Origin: Thermoleophilia bacterium
GTDB taxonomy: Bacteria; Actinomycetota; Thermoleophilia; Gaiellales; Gaiellaceae
Reading direction: 5' to 3'
DNA length: 35,488 nucleotides
Assembly (NCBI GenBank): GCA_025934995.1
Contig: JAICWC010000019.1
Span: 1 to 35,488 of the forward strand
Shown: positions 22,949 through 31,184 of the stretch, one piece after another
Layout: each line of letters begins with the position of its first letter
Numbering within the stretch: the stretch's first letter is position 1
Made by a program: the position numbers and the translations under genes
Notes under the pieces: model-generated
Database searches by the model: none
Seen by the model: the letters and a program-made list of their open reading frames with translations, nothing else
Told to the model about the DNA's origin: nothing

Positions 22949-24565
22949 CTACTCGTCGAGCTCGACGAGGATCGCTCCGCCGGCGACCCTGTCGCCCTCG
23001 GAGACGTGGACGGCGCGCACCGTCGCGTCGTAGGGCGACACGAGCGGCGTCTCCATCTTCATCGCCTCGAGCACGAGCAGCGGCTGACGCGCCGCGACGC
23101 GCGCGCCCGCTTCGACGAGCACCTTGATCACCGTGCCCGGCATCGGCGCGGTCAGCGTCGCCTGCTCGGCGACCGACGCTGTCGTCGACGCGTCGTCGAG
23201 CACGGGCACTGCGTGCGGCGGCGGCGCGGGGAGGTTCAGACGCCACGCGCCGCCGAACGGTGCGCCCGGCGCGAGCGGCCCCGACTCCGAGAGGGGCGGG
23301 TGCTCCGTCAAGAACGCCGTCGTCACACGTCCCTCGCGCACGAGCGGCTGCGCCACGAGCCAGCGGAGAAAGGGCAGGTTCGTCGTGACCCCGGCGACCT
23401 CCGTCTCGCGCAATGCGCGCCCGAGCGCGCCGTAGGCAGCCGCGCGCGTCTGCCCGTATGCGATCAGCTTCGCGATCATCGGGTCGTAGGACGTGCCGAT
23501 CTCGTCGCCCTCGGCGACTCCGGCGTCGACGCGGATCGCGTCCGGCAGGCGCAGTCGCTCGATCGGCCCCGCCTGCGGCAGGAACGTGCGCGGATCTTCC
23601 GCGTACAGACGGACCTCGACCGCATGCCCGAGGGGCTCGTGGCGTTCGGTCGCGAGCTCGGCCCCGCGCGCGATGCGGAGCTGCTCGCGGACGATGTCGA
23701 CACCGGTCACGAGCTCGGTCACCGGGTGCTCGACCTGGATGCGCGCGTTCAGCTCGAGGAAGTAGAAGTCGCGGCCGTCGAGCATGAACTCGGCGGTGCC
23801 TGCGCTGACGTAGCCGATCGCGCGCGCGAATGCGACCGCTGCGTCGCTCATCTGCGCGCGCAATTCGGGATCGAGCGCAGCCGACGGCGACTCCTCGAGC
23901 ACCTTCTGATGACGGCGCTGGATCGAGCACTCGCGCTCGCCGAGCGAGACGACGGTGCCGTGCGTGTCCGCGAGCACCTGGATCTCGATGTGCCGGGGGC
24001 GCTCGAGGTAGCGCTCGAAGAACACGGTGTCGTCGCCGAAGGCGGCGGCCGCTTCGCGCCGCGCGGCATCGATCGCCTCGTCGAGCTGCTCCGCGCTGCG
24101 GACGACGCGCATGCCGCGGCCGCCGCCGCCCGCGGCTGCCTTCACGAGCAGCGGGAAACCGACGTCTCCGGGCGTCCCGCTCGGCAGTACGGGCACGCCC
24201 GCAGCCCGCGCCGTCTCCTTCGCCGTCAACTTGTCGCCGCCCGCGCGCAGCGCATCCGGCGGCGGCCCGATCCACGTCAGCCCGGCCGCGAGCACCGCCT
24301 CCGCGAGCTCTGCGCTCTCCGACAGGAAGCCGTAGCCGGGATGCACGGCGTCGGCGCCGGACTCGCGGGCGGCGCGCACGTGCTCGGCCGGATCGAGATA
24401 CGACGCGATCTCCACCGTCTCGTCCGCGCTGCGGGCGTGGAGCGAGCCGTGGTCGTCCGGCGCAGCCACCGCAACGGTCGCAATCGCGTCCTGTGCGCAC
24501 GCGCGGAAGATCCGGAGTGCAATTTCGCCCCGGTTTGCGACGAGAAGTTTGTGCATTTCAAGCAC
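22949..24565 (-). CDS. mccA: Acyl-CoA carboxylase alpha subunit: biotin carboxylase plus biotin carrier domain
   Basis: I place the start at GTG 24565 (538 aa), eight bases after a TAGGAT element; ATG 24556 is the alternative. The biotin carboxylase part (about 1-420) runs from MHKLLVANRGEIALRIFRAC through the ATP-grasp glycine loop AAAGGGGRGMRVV, the SIQRRHQKVLEESPS segment and FLELNARIQVEHPVTELVTG. The biotinyl domain at the end carries the biotin lysine in LEAMKMETP, 35 residues from the C-terminus. Only about 45 residues separate them, so the BT interaction domain of methylcrotonyl- and propionyl-CoA carboxylases is absent. The carboxyltransferase partner is probably the gene at 29618-31177. 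Substrate inferred from that partner. Confidence 0.9.
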   Translation of the reverse strand: MLEMHKLLVANRGEIALRIFRACAQDAIATVAVAAPDDHGSLHARSADETVEIASYLDPAEHVRAARESGADAVHPGYGFLSESAELAEAVLAAGLTWIGPPPDALRAGGDKLTAKETARAAGVPVLPSGTPGDVGFPLLVKAAAGGGGRGMRVVRSAEQLDEAIDAARREAAAAFGDDTVFFERYLERPRHIEIQVLADTHGTVVSLGERECSIQRRHQKVLEESPSAALDPELRAQMSDAAVAFARAIGYVSAGTAEFMLDGRDFYFLELNARIQVEHPVTELVTGVDIVREQLRIARGAELATERHEPLGHAVEVRLYAEDPRTFLPQAGPIERLRLPDAIRVDAGVAEGDEIGTSYDPMIAKLIAYGQTRAAAYGALGRALRETEVAGVTTNLPFLRWLVAQPLVREGRVTTAFLTEHPPLSESGPLAPGAPFGGAWRLNLPAPPPHAVPVLDDASTTASVAEQATLTAPMPGTVIKVLVEAGARVAARQPLLVLEAMKMETPLVSPYDATVRAVHVSEGDRVAGGAILVELDE

Positions 24566-24573
24566 GACGGACG

Positions 24574-24579
24574 ATCCTA
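24574..24579 (-). promoter_or_regulatory. -10 element TAGGAT for the carboxylase alpha gene
   Basis: On the minus strand TAGGAT ends eight bases before GTG 24565. It overlaps by two base pairs the plus-strand TAGAGT of the divergent SpoIID-like gene, in the sequence ATCCTAGAGT. Confidence 0.5.
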
Positions 24580-24583
24580 GAGT
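24578..24583 (+). promoter_or_regulatory. -10 element TAGAGT for the SpoIID-like gene
   Basis: TAGAGT shares the TA of CTAG with the opposite-strand TAGGAT. It lies 22 bases before ATG 24606, so the mRNA would have a leader of roughly 15 bases. An in-frame GTG at 24582 lies inside the element and is therefore unlikely as start. Confidence 0.4.
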
Positions 24584-24605
24584 GCGATACCTTGCCCCGT
24601 CTCCA

Positions 24606-26192
24606 ATGCGGTGGAGTGTGGTCACAGCGGTCATCTGCCTCGCCGTCGCAGCGCCTGCGTCCGGCGCGACGAAGCTCGTCGTCACCGGTCGCGGTTGGGG
24701 CCACGGCGTCGGGATGAGCCAGTGGGGCGCGTACGGCTTCGCGAAGCACGGCTGGCGTTACGACCGGATCCTCGCCCACTACTACCCCGGCACGCGGCTG
24801 TCGCCTGCACCCGTCGCGAACGTCCGTGTGCTGCTTGCGACGGCGCAGCCGCGCGTCTCCGTCGGCTGCCCCGGCGCGTTGAGGGTGAGCGACGCCACGG
24901 GCCGGACCTACTCCTTGGGAGGGGGCGTCTATGCGGTGAACGCCGGCCTCAGGCTGCCGGTCGGACACAAGCGCGTCCGCCAGCCACATCACGAGGCGAT
25001 CGTCGTTCGGGTGAAGCGGACCCTGCGCTCGCCGCTCGTCTTCGACTGCCAGAGCGCGCCGCTGACGTGGAACGGTCGCGCGTATCACGGTCTGCTGGTC
25101 GTCCGGCGCGGCGGCCCGCGGCTCTCGGTCGTCAACTCCGTCGATCTCGAGGACTACGTGCGCGGTGTGGTCGCCGGCGAGATGCCGCACACCTGGAGTC
25201 TCGCCGCTCTCGAGTCACAGGCTGTCGCCGCGCGGACATACGCGCTCGCGACGCTCCACCCGAACAAGCATTTCGACCTCTTCTCCGACACGCGGAGCCA
25301 GGTCTACGGCGGGATCGCCTACGAGACGCCCCAGACGAACTTCGCGATCCAGCGCACCGCGGGCAGGATCCTCACGTGGCACGGCCTGCCCGCGTCGACC
25401 TTCTTCTTCTCGACCTCGGGTGGCCGCACCGCCGACGTGCGCGAGGTCTGGCCGCAGCTCGGCGACGTGCCGTACCTGCGCTCGGTCAGCGACCCCTACG
25501 ACTTCGGGCCGCACCATTCGTGGCGCGTGGTCGTGCCCGCGGCCGAGTTGCCGCCCGGCCCGTTCAAGGTCGTGCACGCACGGGACGGCCGCGCCACGCA
25601 GATCGTCATCGGCACGCGCACGATCGCAGCGGCCGCGTTCCGCCGGCAGCTCGGCCTCCAGTCCACGTGGTTCGACCTCGGCCGCGTCTCGCTCACCGCG
25701 GCGGCCGACCGCGTCCGCTTCGGCAAGAAGATTCAGCTGGACGCCGACGTAGAAGGACTCGGTCGCGCGCGACTCGAGCGCCGGATCGGCGCGGGACCGT
25801 GGAAGCCGCTGGCGACCGTCGGGGGACAGGCCCGCGTCACCGTCGAGCCGCGCGCCCATACTCTCTATCGCCTCGACGTCGGGGCGGGTATCGCCGGCCC
25901 CGAAGTCGCCGTCGACGTCGCACCGCAGCTCGAGGTGACGCCGGCCGGCGCGAACGTCCTCGCCGGCGCGGTCCAGCCGGCCACGCACGGCGCGATCAGC
26001 GTCCTCCGATACGTCGCGGGCGGCTGGAAGGTCGTCGCGCACCCGCGGCTCGACGCGCGCGGGACGTTCTATGCGCCGTTGAAGCTGCACGCCGGCGAAT
26101 ACCGCGTCGAGGTCGGTGACGACGGTCGCTATGCGAGCGCGACGGTGAACGTCCACGTCACCTCGCGGCTGCTCGCGTCGTTTGGGTACTAG
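24606..26192 (+). CDS. Secreted SpoIID/LytB-domain protein (peptidoglycan-active)
   Basis: From ATG 24606 the 528-aa protein starts with a signal peptide (MRWSVVTAVICLAVAAPASGA). It is followed by VTGRGWGHGVGMSQWGAYGFAKHGWRYDRILAHYYPGT, a signature of SpoIID-like proteins, and then the SpoIID core: SVVNSVDLEDYVRGVVAGEMPHTWSLAALESQAVAARTYALATL, FDLFSDTRSQVYGGIAYETPQTNFAIQRTAGRILTWHG and TFFFSTSGGRTADVREVW. SpoIID is a lytic transglycosylase that cleaves denuded glycan during endospore engulfment; non-sporulating actinobacteria also carry such proteins, presumably for wall remodelling. The C-terminal 170 residues look like beta-sandwich repeats. Upstream in-frame codons in the track (MCISSTTDD) precede the signal peptide and are not used. 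Confidence 0.9.
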   Translation: MRWSVVTAVICLAVAAPASGATKLVVTGRGWGHGVGMSQWGAYGFAKHGWRYDRILAHYYPGTRLSPAPVANVRVLLATAQPRVSVGCPGALRVSDATGRTYSLGGGVYAVNAGLRLPVGHKRVRQPHHEAIVVRVKRTLRSPLVFDCQSAPLTWNGRAYHGLLVVRRGGPRLSVVNSVDLEDYVRGVVAGEMPHTWSLAALESQAVAARTYALATLHPNKHFDLFSDTRSQVYGGIAYETPQTNFAIQRTAGRILTWHGLPASTFFFSTSGGRTADVREVWPQLGDVPYLRSVSDPYDFGPHHSWRVVVPAAELPPGPFKVVHARDGRATQIVIGTRTIAAAAFRRQLGLQSTWFDLGRVSLTAAADRVRFGKKIQLDADVEGLGRARLERRIGAGPWKPLATVGGQARVTVEPRAHTLYRLDVGAGIAGPEVAVDVAPQLEVTPAGANVLAGAVQPATHGAISVLRYVAGGWKVVAHPRLDARGTFYAPLKLHAGEYRVEVGDDGRYASATVNVHVTSRLLASFGY

Positions 26193-26202
26193 ACGCGGCC
26201 CG

Positions 26203-26460
26203 GTGTGGGGCGACGCGACCGCCGAGCTCAACGCGACGATCCTCGAGTGGCCGCCCGGAGACGGCCCGGGAGAGACCGTCTCGCAACTCGACGTCGTCTA
26301 CGTCGTGCTCGCCGGCTCGCTCCTGCTGAACGGGGAGGAGCTCCGCGCAGGGGAGGCCCGGATCATCGCGCGGGGCGAGCCCCGCACGCTCGTCGCCGGC
26401 CCCGACGGCGCCCGCTACTTGACAGCGCATCGCCGACGCGGTCTCCTTCAGGTGTCATGA
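26203..26460 (+). CDS. Small cupin-like protein
   Basis: From GTG 26203 this is 85 aa (the track begins at TTG 26182, overlapping the SpoIID stop). The pattern ILEWPPGDGPGETVSQLDVVYVVLAGSLLLNGEELRAGEARIIARGEPRTLVAGPDGARYLTAHRRRGLLQ matches a single conserved-barrel cupin: PPG start, central VVLAGSLLLNGE turn, G-E-A and R-T-L strands. The usual metal-binding His residues are mostly missing, so enzymatic activity is doubtful and a sensing or binding role is more likely. It is coupled by an ATGA overlap to the next gene. Confidence 0.7.
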   Translation: MWGDATAELNATILEWPPGDGPGETVSQLDVVYVVLAGSLLLNGEELRAGEARIIARGEPRTLVAGPDGARYLTAHRRRGLLQVS

Positions 26461-26693
26461 GCGACGACATCCGCGACCGGCTCGTCTCTGCGCGCGCGGA
26501 CGGCGCCCGCCTCGCATCCGAGCAGCAGGCGTGGCGCGAGCACGTGGCCGAGCTCTTCGAGCGCGCGCTCGAGGCGGGGATGACGCCGGCAGAGATCGTC
26601 GAGCTGCTCGGCCTGACGGCGAAATGGGAGCTGCACCGGCGCGTGCCGAAGCCGATCCGCGACCTGCCGTTCCTCTACGGCATCGGTACGTAG
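26457..26693 (+). CDS. Small helical protein, possible helix-turn-helix, unknown function
   Basis: This 78-aa protein starts at an ATG that overlaps the cupin stop (ATGA). It is mostly helical: MSDDIRDRLVSARADGARLASEQQAWREHVAELFERALEAG, then MTPAEIVELLGLTAKWELHRRVPKP, which has the spacing of a helix-turn-helix (T-P-A-E-I-V-E-L-L-G-L-T). A role as a small DNA-binding regulator working with the cupin is a reasonable guess, but I do not recognise a family. It is convergent to the enoyl-CoA hydratase gene. Confidence 0.7.
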   Translation: MSDDIRDRLVSARADGARLASEQQAWREHVAELFERALEAGMTPAEIVELLGLTAKWELHRRVPKPIRDLPFLYGIGT

Positions 26694-26711
26694 TCGCGAC
26701 TGCGCGCGGCG

Positions 26712-27452
26712 CTAGCGCCAGTTCGGCTTGCGCTTGCCGAGGAAGGCGGCGAGACCTTCCTGTCCTTCGTCGGACGTGCGGCGCTCGGAGATCCAGCGGG
26801 CGGTCTCCGGTCCGGCGGGACGCTCGCGCACGAGCCGTTTCGCCCAGCGCGCTGCCTGCGGCCCGGCCGACAGGAGCTCGCCGACGACACGGTCGACCGC
26901 GTCGTCGAGGTCGTCCGCAACCTCGCTGATCAGCCCGATGCGGAGCGCGGTCGCGGCGTCGAACCGCTCGCCGGTCACGAAGTAGCGACGCGCGTGAGGG
27001 ACGCCGATCTTCGCGAGGGCGAAGGGAGAGATGACCGCTGGGATGATCCCCAGCTTCACCTCCGAGAACGCGAACTGGGTCGTCGGCGCGGCGATCGCGA
27101 TGTCGGCGGTGGCCACGAGCCCGGCGCCTCCGCCGAGGGCGTGGCCCTGCACGCGGGCGACGACCGGCGCCGGACATTGGTCGATCGACTCGAACATCCG
27201 CCGCATCGCGTTCGCGTCCGCGACGTTCTCGTCGAACGACAGGCCGGCCGACGCGCGCATCCACTCCACGTCCGCACCGGCGCAGAAGCTCGCGCCCTCG
27301 CCCGCGAGCACGACGGCGCGCGCGCGGCCGATATCGACGAAGGCCTCCGCCAGTTCTGCGATCAGCGCCGCGTCGAACGCGTTGCGCCGATCGGGCCGGG
27401 TCAGCACGATGCGGAGGACCGAGCCGTCGCGCTCAACCGTCAGATTCGCCAC
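26712..27452 (-). CDS. Enoyl-CoA hydratase/isomerase family protein
   Basis: This 246-aa crotonase-fold protein has the oxyanion-hole motifs AVVLAGEGASFCAGADVEWM and ARVQGHALGGGAGLVATADIAIAAPTTQFAFSEVKLGIIPAVISPF; the glutamate of FSEVKLGI is the conserved catalytic position. The family includes enoyl-CoA hydratases, methylglutaconyl-CoA hydratases and isomerases. The neighbouring MCC-like carboxylase genes make methylglutaconyl-CoA hydration (leucine degradation) a good candidate, but motifs alone cannot decide. The start is GTG at 27452; TAGGGT six bases upstream suggests a leaderless mRNA. Confidence 0.92.
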   Translation of the reverse strand: MANLTVERDGSVLRIVLTRPDRRNAFDAALIAELAEAFVDIGRARAVVLAGEGASFCAGADVEWMRASAGLSFDENVADANAMRRMFESIDQCPAPVVARVQGHALGGGAGLVATADIAIAAPTTQFAFSEVKLGIIPAVISPFALAKIGVPHARRYFVTGERFDAATALRIGLISEVADDLDDAVDRVVGELLSAGPQAARWAKRLVRERPAGPETARWISERRTSDEGQEGLAAFLGKRKPNWR

Positions 27453-27458
27453 ACTGCC

Positions 27459-27464
27459 ACCCTA
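27459..27464 (-). promoter_or_regulatory. -10 element TAGGGT for the enoyl-CoA hydratase gene
   Basis: On the minus strand TAGGGT ends six bases before GTG 27452. It fills half of the 12-bp spacer to the divergent DHDPS-family gene. Confidence 0.5.
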
Positions 27465-28310
27465 ATGTTGCGCGGTGCCATTGCTGCGGCACTCACGCCC
27501 CTGCGTGAGAACCGCCTCGACACAGACGCGGTCGAGCCGTATGTCGAGTTCCTCGCCGACGGCGGTCTCGACGGCGTCCTCGTCATGGGCACGACGGGCG
27601 AGGGAATGCTCTTCGACCTCGACGAGCGGCGCGCGATTGCGAGCGCCTTCGTCGACGCGGCGCGCGGAAGGCTGCAGGTTGCCGTCCACACCGGCATGCA
27701 GAGCACGGAGGACACCGTCGCGCTCACGGAGCATGCCGCGGCGATCGGCGCCGACGCGGTGGCAGTCATCTCCCCGCCGTACTTCCCGCTGGACGAAGAC
27801 GCTCTGCTTGCGCATCTGGCCGCGGCGGCGCAGGCGTGCGCGTCGGTGCCGTTCTACGTCTACGAGTTCGAGCGGGCGAGTGGGTACGCGGTGTCGCACG
27901 CCGTGCTCGAGCGACTGCGTGCCGTTGCTCCCAACCTCGCCGGGATGAAAGTGTCGGACACGCCGTACGAGCAGTTCGCGCGCTACCTCGGCCTCGGCCT
28001 CGACGTCTTCGTCGGCCCGGAGGCGTTCATCGGACGAGGCCTCGCCGCGGGCGCGGTCGGCGCCGTGTCGGCGCTCGGGAGCGCATTCCCCGAGCATGTG
28101 GCGCGCGCGGTGCGTGGGCGCAGCGACGAGCTGGCTCCGTTGCGCGAGACGATCGAGCGTTTCCCGAGGCATTCGGCGCTCAAGCACGTCGTGGCGTCGC
28201 GCGGTGTCCGGATGTCGGCCGAGGTGCGCGCGCCGCTGCGCGCGCTCAGCGAACAGGAGATCGCAGACCTGGAAGCCGCACTGAAGCCGTACGCGACCGC
28301 CACGCGGTGA
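27465..28310 (+). CDS. Dihydrodipicolinate synthase/N-acetylneuraminate lyase family aldolase
   Basis: The frame in the track starts far upstream at 26994, in shadow of the hydratase; family similarity begins at ATG 27465 (MLRGAIAAALTPLRENRLDTDAVEPYVEFLADGGLDGVLVMGTTGEGMLFDLDER). The 281-aa protein is a class I aldolase TIM barrel with the GTTGEG carboxylate-binding motif and the Schiff-base lysine in GMKVSDTPYEQF (K162). The usual Y-N-x-P motif is replaced by YVYEF. It probably cleaves or forms a 2-oxo acid with an aldehyde, but the altered motif and lack of lysine-pathway genes argue against true DapA. The 3' end overlaps the convergent GT87 gene by 65 bp. Confidence 0.88.
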   Translation: MLRGAIAAALTPLRENRLDTDAVEPYVEFLADGGLDGVLVMGTTGEGMLFDLDERRAIASAFVDAARGRLQVAVHTGMQSTEDTVALTEHAAAIGADAVAVISPPYFPLDEDALLAHLAAAAQACASVPFYVYEFERASGYAVSHAVLERLRAVAPNLAGMKVSDTPYEQFARYLGLGLDVFVGPEAFIGRGLAAGAVGAVSALGSAFPEHVARAVRGRSDELAPLRETIERFPRHSALKHVVASRGVRMSAEVRAPLRALSEQEIADLEAALKPYATATR

Positions 28311-29397
28311 ACGCGAAGAGCGCCACGACGACGACATCTCGCGCAAACACCTCGGCAACCTGGCGCCGGTAGAGGGAGTTCGCGTAGTCCCAGTAGTAGC
28401 GTGGGAACCACGTCTGCGTCAGCAGCAACGAGGCGACGAGGAGCGCGGATGCGGCGAGCCCGGGGACGAGTGCCGCGAACGGCACGAGCCACACCATGAA
28501 CTGTGGCGAGAAGACCTTGCCGAACGCGAGCAGCGCCGCGACGCAGCCTGCCGACGACTTGATCAGGTCGCGGCCGAAGATCCAGATCAGCAGCAGCGAG
28601 ACGATCAGCGCGACCGTCACGAGCGTCTGCATGACGTGTGCCAGCGCGCCGGCGACGTTCTGCGAGCCGTAGGACGACACGACGTGTACCGGGAGGCCAA
28701 TGAGGTGGTGCGCCGCGATCAAGACCGCGCCGCCGAGGCTTTCGATCTGCAGCGGCCTGAACAACTGCTGGTGGAAGCTGTGCCAGACCCCGCCCGGCGC
28801 GAGGACGAGGAACGGCACGAAGACAGCTGCGGCCACACCGAGCGCTCCGGCCGCGAACGCTGCGCCGCGCCGCCGTCCGAGCCGGGCGACGAACAACGGC
28901 AGCAACACGAACGGCCACAACTTCGCGGCGATCGCCGCGCCGAGCAGCACCGCAGCGGCCGGCAGCCACGTCCGCACGAATGCGGCGAGCGCGAGCACGG
29001 CGAGCGCCGTGGGCCACGAGTCGAAGCGCGAGAACATCACCGGGCCGAGCAGGACCGGCGTCGCGGCGATGACGGCGAGCGGCAACGGCGAGCGGGCGAT
29101 CAGGGCGACACCGAGGAGCACGAGGCACCAGCACACGAGCATCTCGCGGTCGAACCAGCGGTCGTACGCGAGCCGGTTGCCCTCGTGGCCGAGCGACGGC
29201 AGGATGAGGACCGGTAGCGCCCCCGGCGGATACTCGAGCTGGAAGTCGCGATACGGGAGTTCGCCGTGCGCGGTGGCGTCGCCGTAGTGCTCGTACAGCC
29301 CGGTGTCGGTCATCCACGTGCGCTGGTCGCTCGTGTGATGCGCGATCGACCAGCATGCCACCGCGGCGACCAACGCCACCGCGAAGCGGAGCGTCAC
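28246..29397 (-). CDS. GT87-like (DUF2029) polytopic membrane glycosyltransferase
   Basis: This 383-aa membrane protein has about ten hydrophobic helices. After the first helix comes the extracytoplasmic-type loop RTWMTDTGLYEHYGDATAHGELPYRDFQLEYPPGALPVLILP, whose acidic residue and EYPP pattern are typical of GT-C glycosyltransferases of family GT87 (polyprenyl-phosphate-mannose dependent mannosyltransferases of actinobacteria). Later segments include MFSRFDSWPTALAVLAL, AAKLWPFVLLPLF and GKVFSPQFMVWLVPFAAL. It probably adds a sugar to a lipid- or wall-linked glycan outside the membrane; donor and acceptor unknown. The ATG overlaps the stop of the 74-aa gene (ATGA). Confidence 0.83.
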   Translation of the reverse strand: MTLRFAVALVAAVACWSIAHHTSDQRTWMTDTGLYEHYGDATAHGELPYRDFQLEYPPGALPVLILPSLGHEGNRLAYDRWFDREMLVCWCLVLLGVALIARSPLPLAVIAATPVLLGPVMFSRFDSWPTALAVLALAAFVRTWLPAAAVLLGAAIAAKLWPFVLLPLFVARLGRRRGAAFAAGALGVAAAVFVPFLVLAPGGVWHSFHQQLFRPLQIESLGGAVLIAAHHLIGLPVHVVSSYGSQNVAGALAHVMQTLVTVALIVSLLLIWIFGRDLIKSSAGCVAALLAFGKVFSPQFMVWLVPFAALVPGLAASALLVASLLLTQTWFPRYYWDYANSLYRRQVAEVFARDVVVVALFAFTAWRSRTASVRLPGLRSPVR

Positions 29398-29618
29398 TCG
29401 ACGTCGAACTCCTCGCCGATCACCGGCTCGATGCCGATCAGCCGCGGCACCTCACCGAGATCGGGCAGCTCGTCACCGAGCGCGATCAACCCGAACCGCT
29501 CGTCTCCGTGCGAGATCCAATGACTCCCTCCCGGCAGCTCGGGCAGGTGCTCGCGCAATTCGTCCAGGGTCGTCTTCGAGTCGTAGAGATTCCAGATGAG
29601 GATCCGAGCGACCGTCAT
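29394..29618 (-). CDS. Small acidic protein coupled to carboxylase beta gene, unknown function
   Basis: This 74-aa protein starts at ATG 29618 and overlaps the carboxyltransferase stop by one base (TGATG). The sequence is [26 protein letters not shown], then ELPGGSHWISHGDERFGLIALGDELPDLGEVPRLIG and EPVIGEEFDVE, strongly acidic and globular-looking rather than repetitive. Actinobacterial acyl-CoA carboxylases often have a small epsilon subunit encoded next to beta, but those are usually short, Arg-rich and helical, so similarity is only in position and size. It overlaps the GT87 gene by four bases. Confidence 0.78.
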   Translation of the reverse strand: MTVARILIWNLYDSKTTLDELREHLPELPGGSHWISHGDERFGLIALGDELPDLGEVPRLIGIEPVIGEEFDVE

Positions 29619-31177
29619 CACATGCGGAAGACGCCGAACGTCGTCTCGGGGATCGGAGCGTTCACCGCCGCAGCGAGCCCGAGCGCGAGGACGCGGCGGG
29701 TGTCGAGCGGGTCGATGATCCCATCGTCCCAGAGCCGTGCGGTCGAGTAGTACGGGTTGCCTTCTTCCTCGTACTTGGCACGGATCGCGTCCTCGTCGAC
29801 GTCGCCGACGATCGAAAGCACGGTCGCCGCCTGCTCGCCGCCCATCACGGAGATCCGTGCGTTGGGCCACATCCACAACTGCCGCGGCTCGTAGGCGCGC
29901 CCGCACATCGCGTAGTTGCCGGCGCCGAACGAGCCGCCGGTGACGACCGTGAACTTCGGCACGGCCGCATTCGCGACTGCCATCACGAGCTTCGCTCCGT
30001 CGCGCGCGATGCCGCCCGCCTCGTAGTCGGTTCCGACCATGAAGCCGGTGATGTTCTGCAGGAAGACGAGCGGGACGCGGCGCTTGCAGCACAGCTCGAT
30101 GAAGTGCGCACCCTTCTGCGCCGACTCGGCAAAGAGCACGCCGTTGTTCGCGAGAATCCCGACGGGATAGCCCTCGATGCGCGCGAAGCCGGTCACGAGG
30201 GTCTCGCCGTAGAGCTGCTTGAACTCCTGAAAGCGCGAGCCGTCGACGATGCGCGCGATCAGCTCACGCGGGTCGACCTGGTGGCGGAAGTCTTCGGGGA
30301 TCAATCCGTAGAGATCGGACGGATCGAGCGCCGGCGGCTCCGGCGCGGCGAGCTCCCACGGCGGCTCGGGCCGGCGGAGATGGATGTTCCGCACGATTCC
30401 CCGCGCGATCGCGAGCGCATGCTCGTCGGACGTCGCGTAGTGGTCCGCGACACCGGAGCGGCGCGTGTGCACGTCGGCGCCGCCGAGCTCCTCCGCGGTG
30501 ACGTCTTGCCCCGTCGCCGCCTTCACGAGCGGGGGCCCGCCGATGAAGATCGTCCCGGTCCCGCGGACGATCACGGTCTCGTCGCTCATCGCGGGGACAT
30601 ACGCGCCGCCCGCGGTGCAGGAGCCCATGACGACGGCGATCTGCGGAATACCGGCGGCAGAGAGCTGCGCCTGGTTGAAGAAGATGCGACCGAAGTGCTC
30701 GCGGTCGGGGAAGACGTCGGCCTGCAGCGGTAGGAACGCTCCGCCCGAGTCGACGAGGTAGAGGCACGGCAGCCGGTTCTGCGCGGACACCTCCTGCGCG
30801 CGCAAATGCTTCTTGACCGTCAGCGGGAAGTACGAGCCCCCCTTCACCGTCGCGTCGTTCGCGACGATCGCGCACTCCCGGCCCTCGACGACCCCGACGC
30901 CGGTGACCATGCCGGCGCTCGGCGCGTCGCCGTCGTAGAGGTCCCAGGCGGCGAGCGCGTTCAGCTCGAGGAAGGCCGTATCGGGGTCGACGAGCCGGTC
31001 GACACGCTCCCGCGCGGTCAGCTTTCCCCGCGACCGATGCCGCTCGACGGCCTTTTCGCCGCCGCCGCGCGCGACCTGCTCGGTCCGTGCGCCGAGCTCG
31101 GCGACGAGCCCCGCCATGCGCTCCCGGCGTCGCTCGAACTCGTCGGAGCGCTCCACCTGCGAGGTGAGAACCGCCAC
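29618..31177 (-). CDS. mccB: Acyl-CoA carboxylase carboxyltransferase (methylcrotonyl-CoA carboxylase beta type)
   Basis: From GTG 31177 this is a 519-aa protein; the track adds 11 spurious codons. It has the two crotonase-like halves of the biotin-dependent carboxyltransferase: N half with [49 protein letters not shown] and [19 protein letters not shown], then [24 protein letters not shown] (the MCC/geranyl-CoA pattern, not the propionyl one); C half with [58 protein letters not shown]. It transfers CO2 from biotin to an acyl-CoA, most likely 3-methylcrotonyl-CoA. TAGTCT seven bases before the GTG implies a leaderless mRNA. The start is 22 bp from the divergent MBOAT gene. Confidence 0.93.
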   Translation of the reverse strand: MAVLTSQVERSDEFERRRERMAGLVAELGARTEQVARGGGEKAVERHRSRGKLTARERVDRLVDPDTAFLELNALAAWDLYDGDAPSAGMVTGVGVVEGRECAIVANDATVKGGSYFPLTVKKHLRAQEVSAQNRLPCLYLVDSGGAFLPLQADVFPDREHFGRIFFNQAQLSAAGIPQIAVVMGSCTAGGAYVPAMSDETVIVRGTGTIFIGGPPLVKAATGQDVTAEELGGADVHTRRSGVADHYATSDEHALAIARGIVRNIHLRRPEPPWELAAPEPPALDPSDLYGLIPEDFRHQVDPRELIARIVDGSRFQEFKQLYGETLVTGFARIEGYPVGILANNGVLFAESAQKGAHFIELCCKRRVPLVFLQNITGFMVGTDYEAGGIARDGAKLVMAVANAAVPKFTVVTGGSFGAGNYAMCGRAYEPRQLWMWPNARISVMGGEQAATVLSIVGDVDEDAIRAKYEEEGNPYYSTARLWDDGIIDPLDTRRVLALGLAAAVNAPIPETTFGVFRM

Positions 31178-31184
31178 GGCGAGC

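Noticed and set aside
27463-27468. TAATGT as a -10 for the DHDPS-family gene
   Set aside because: The gene's ATG lies inside the hexamer, and the GTG six bases after it is in another frame, so the match is probably chance.
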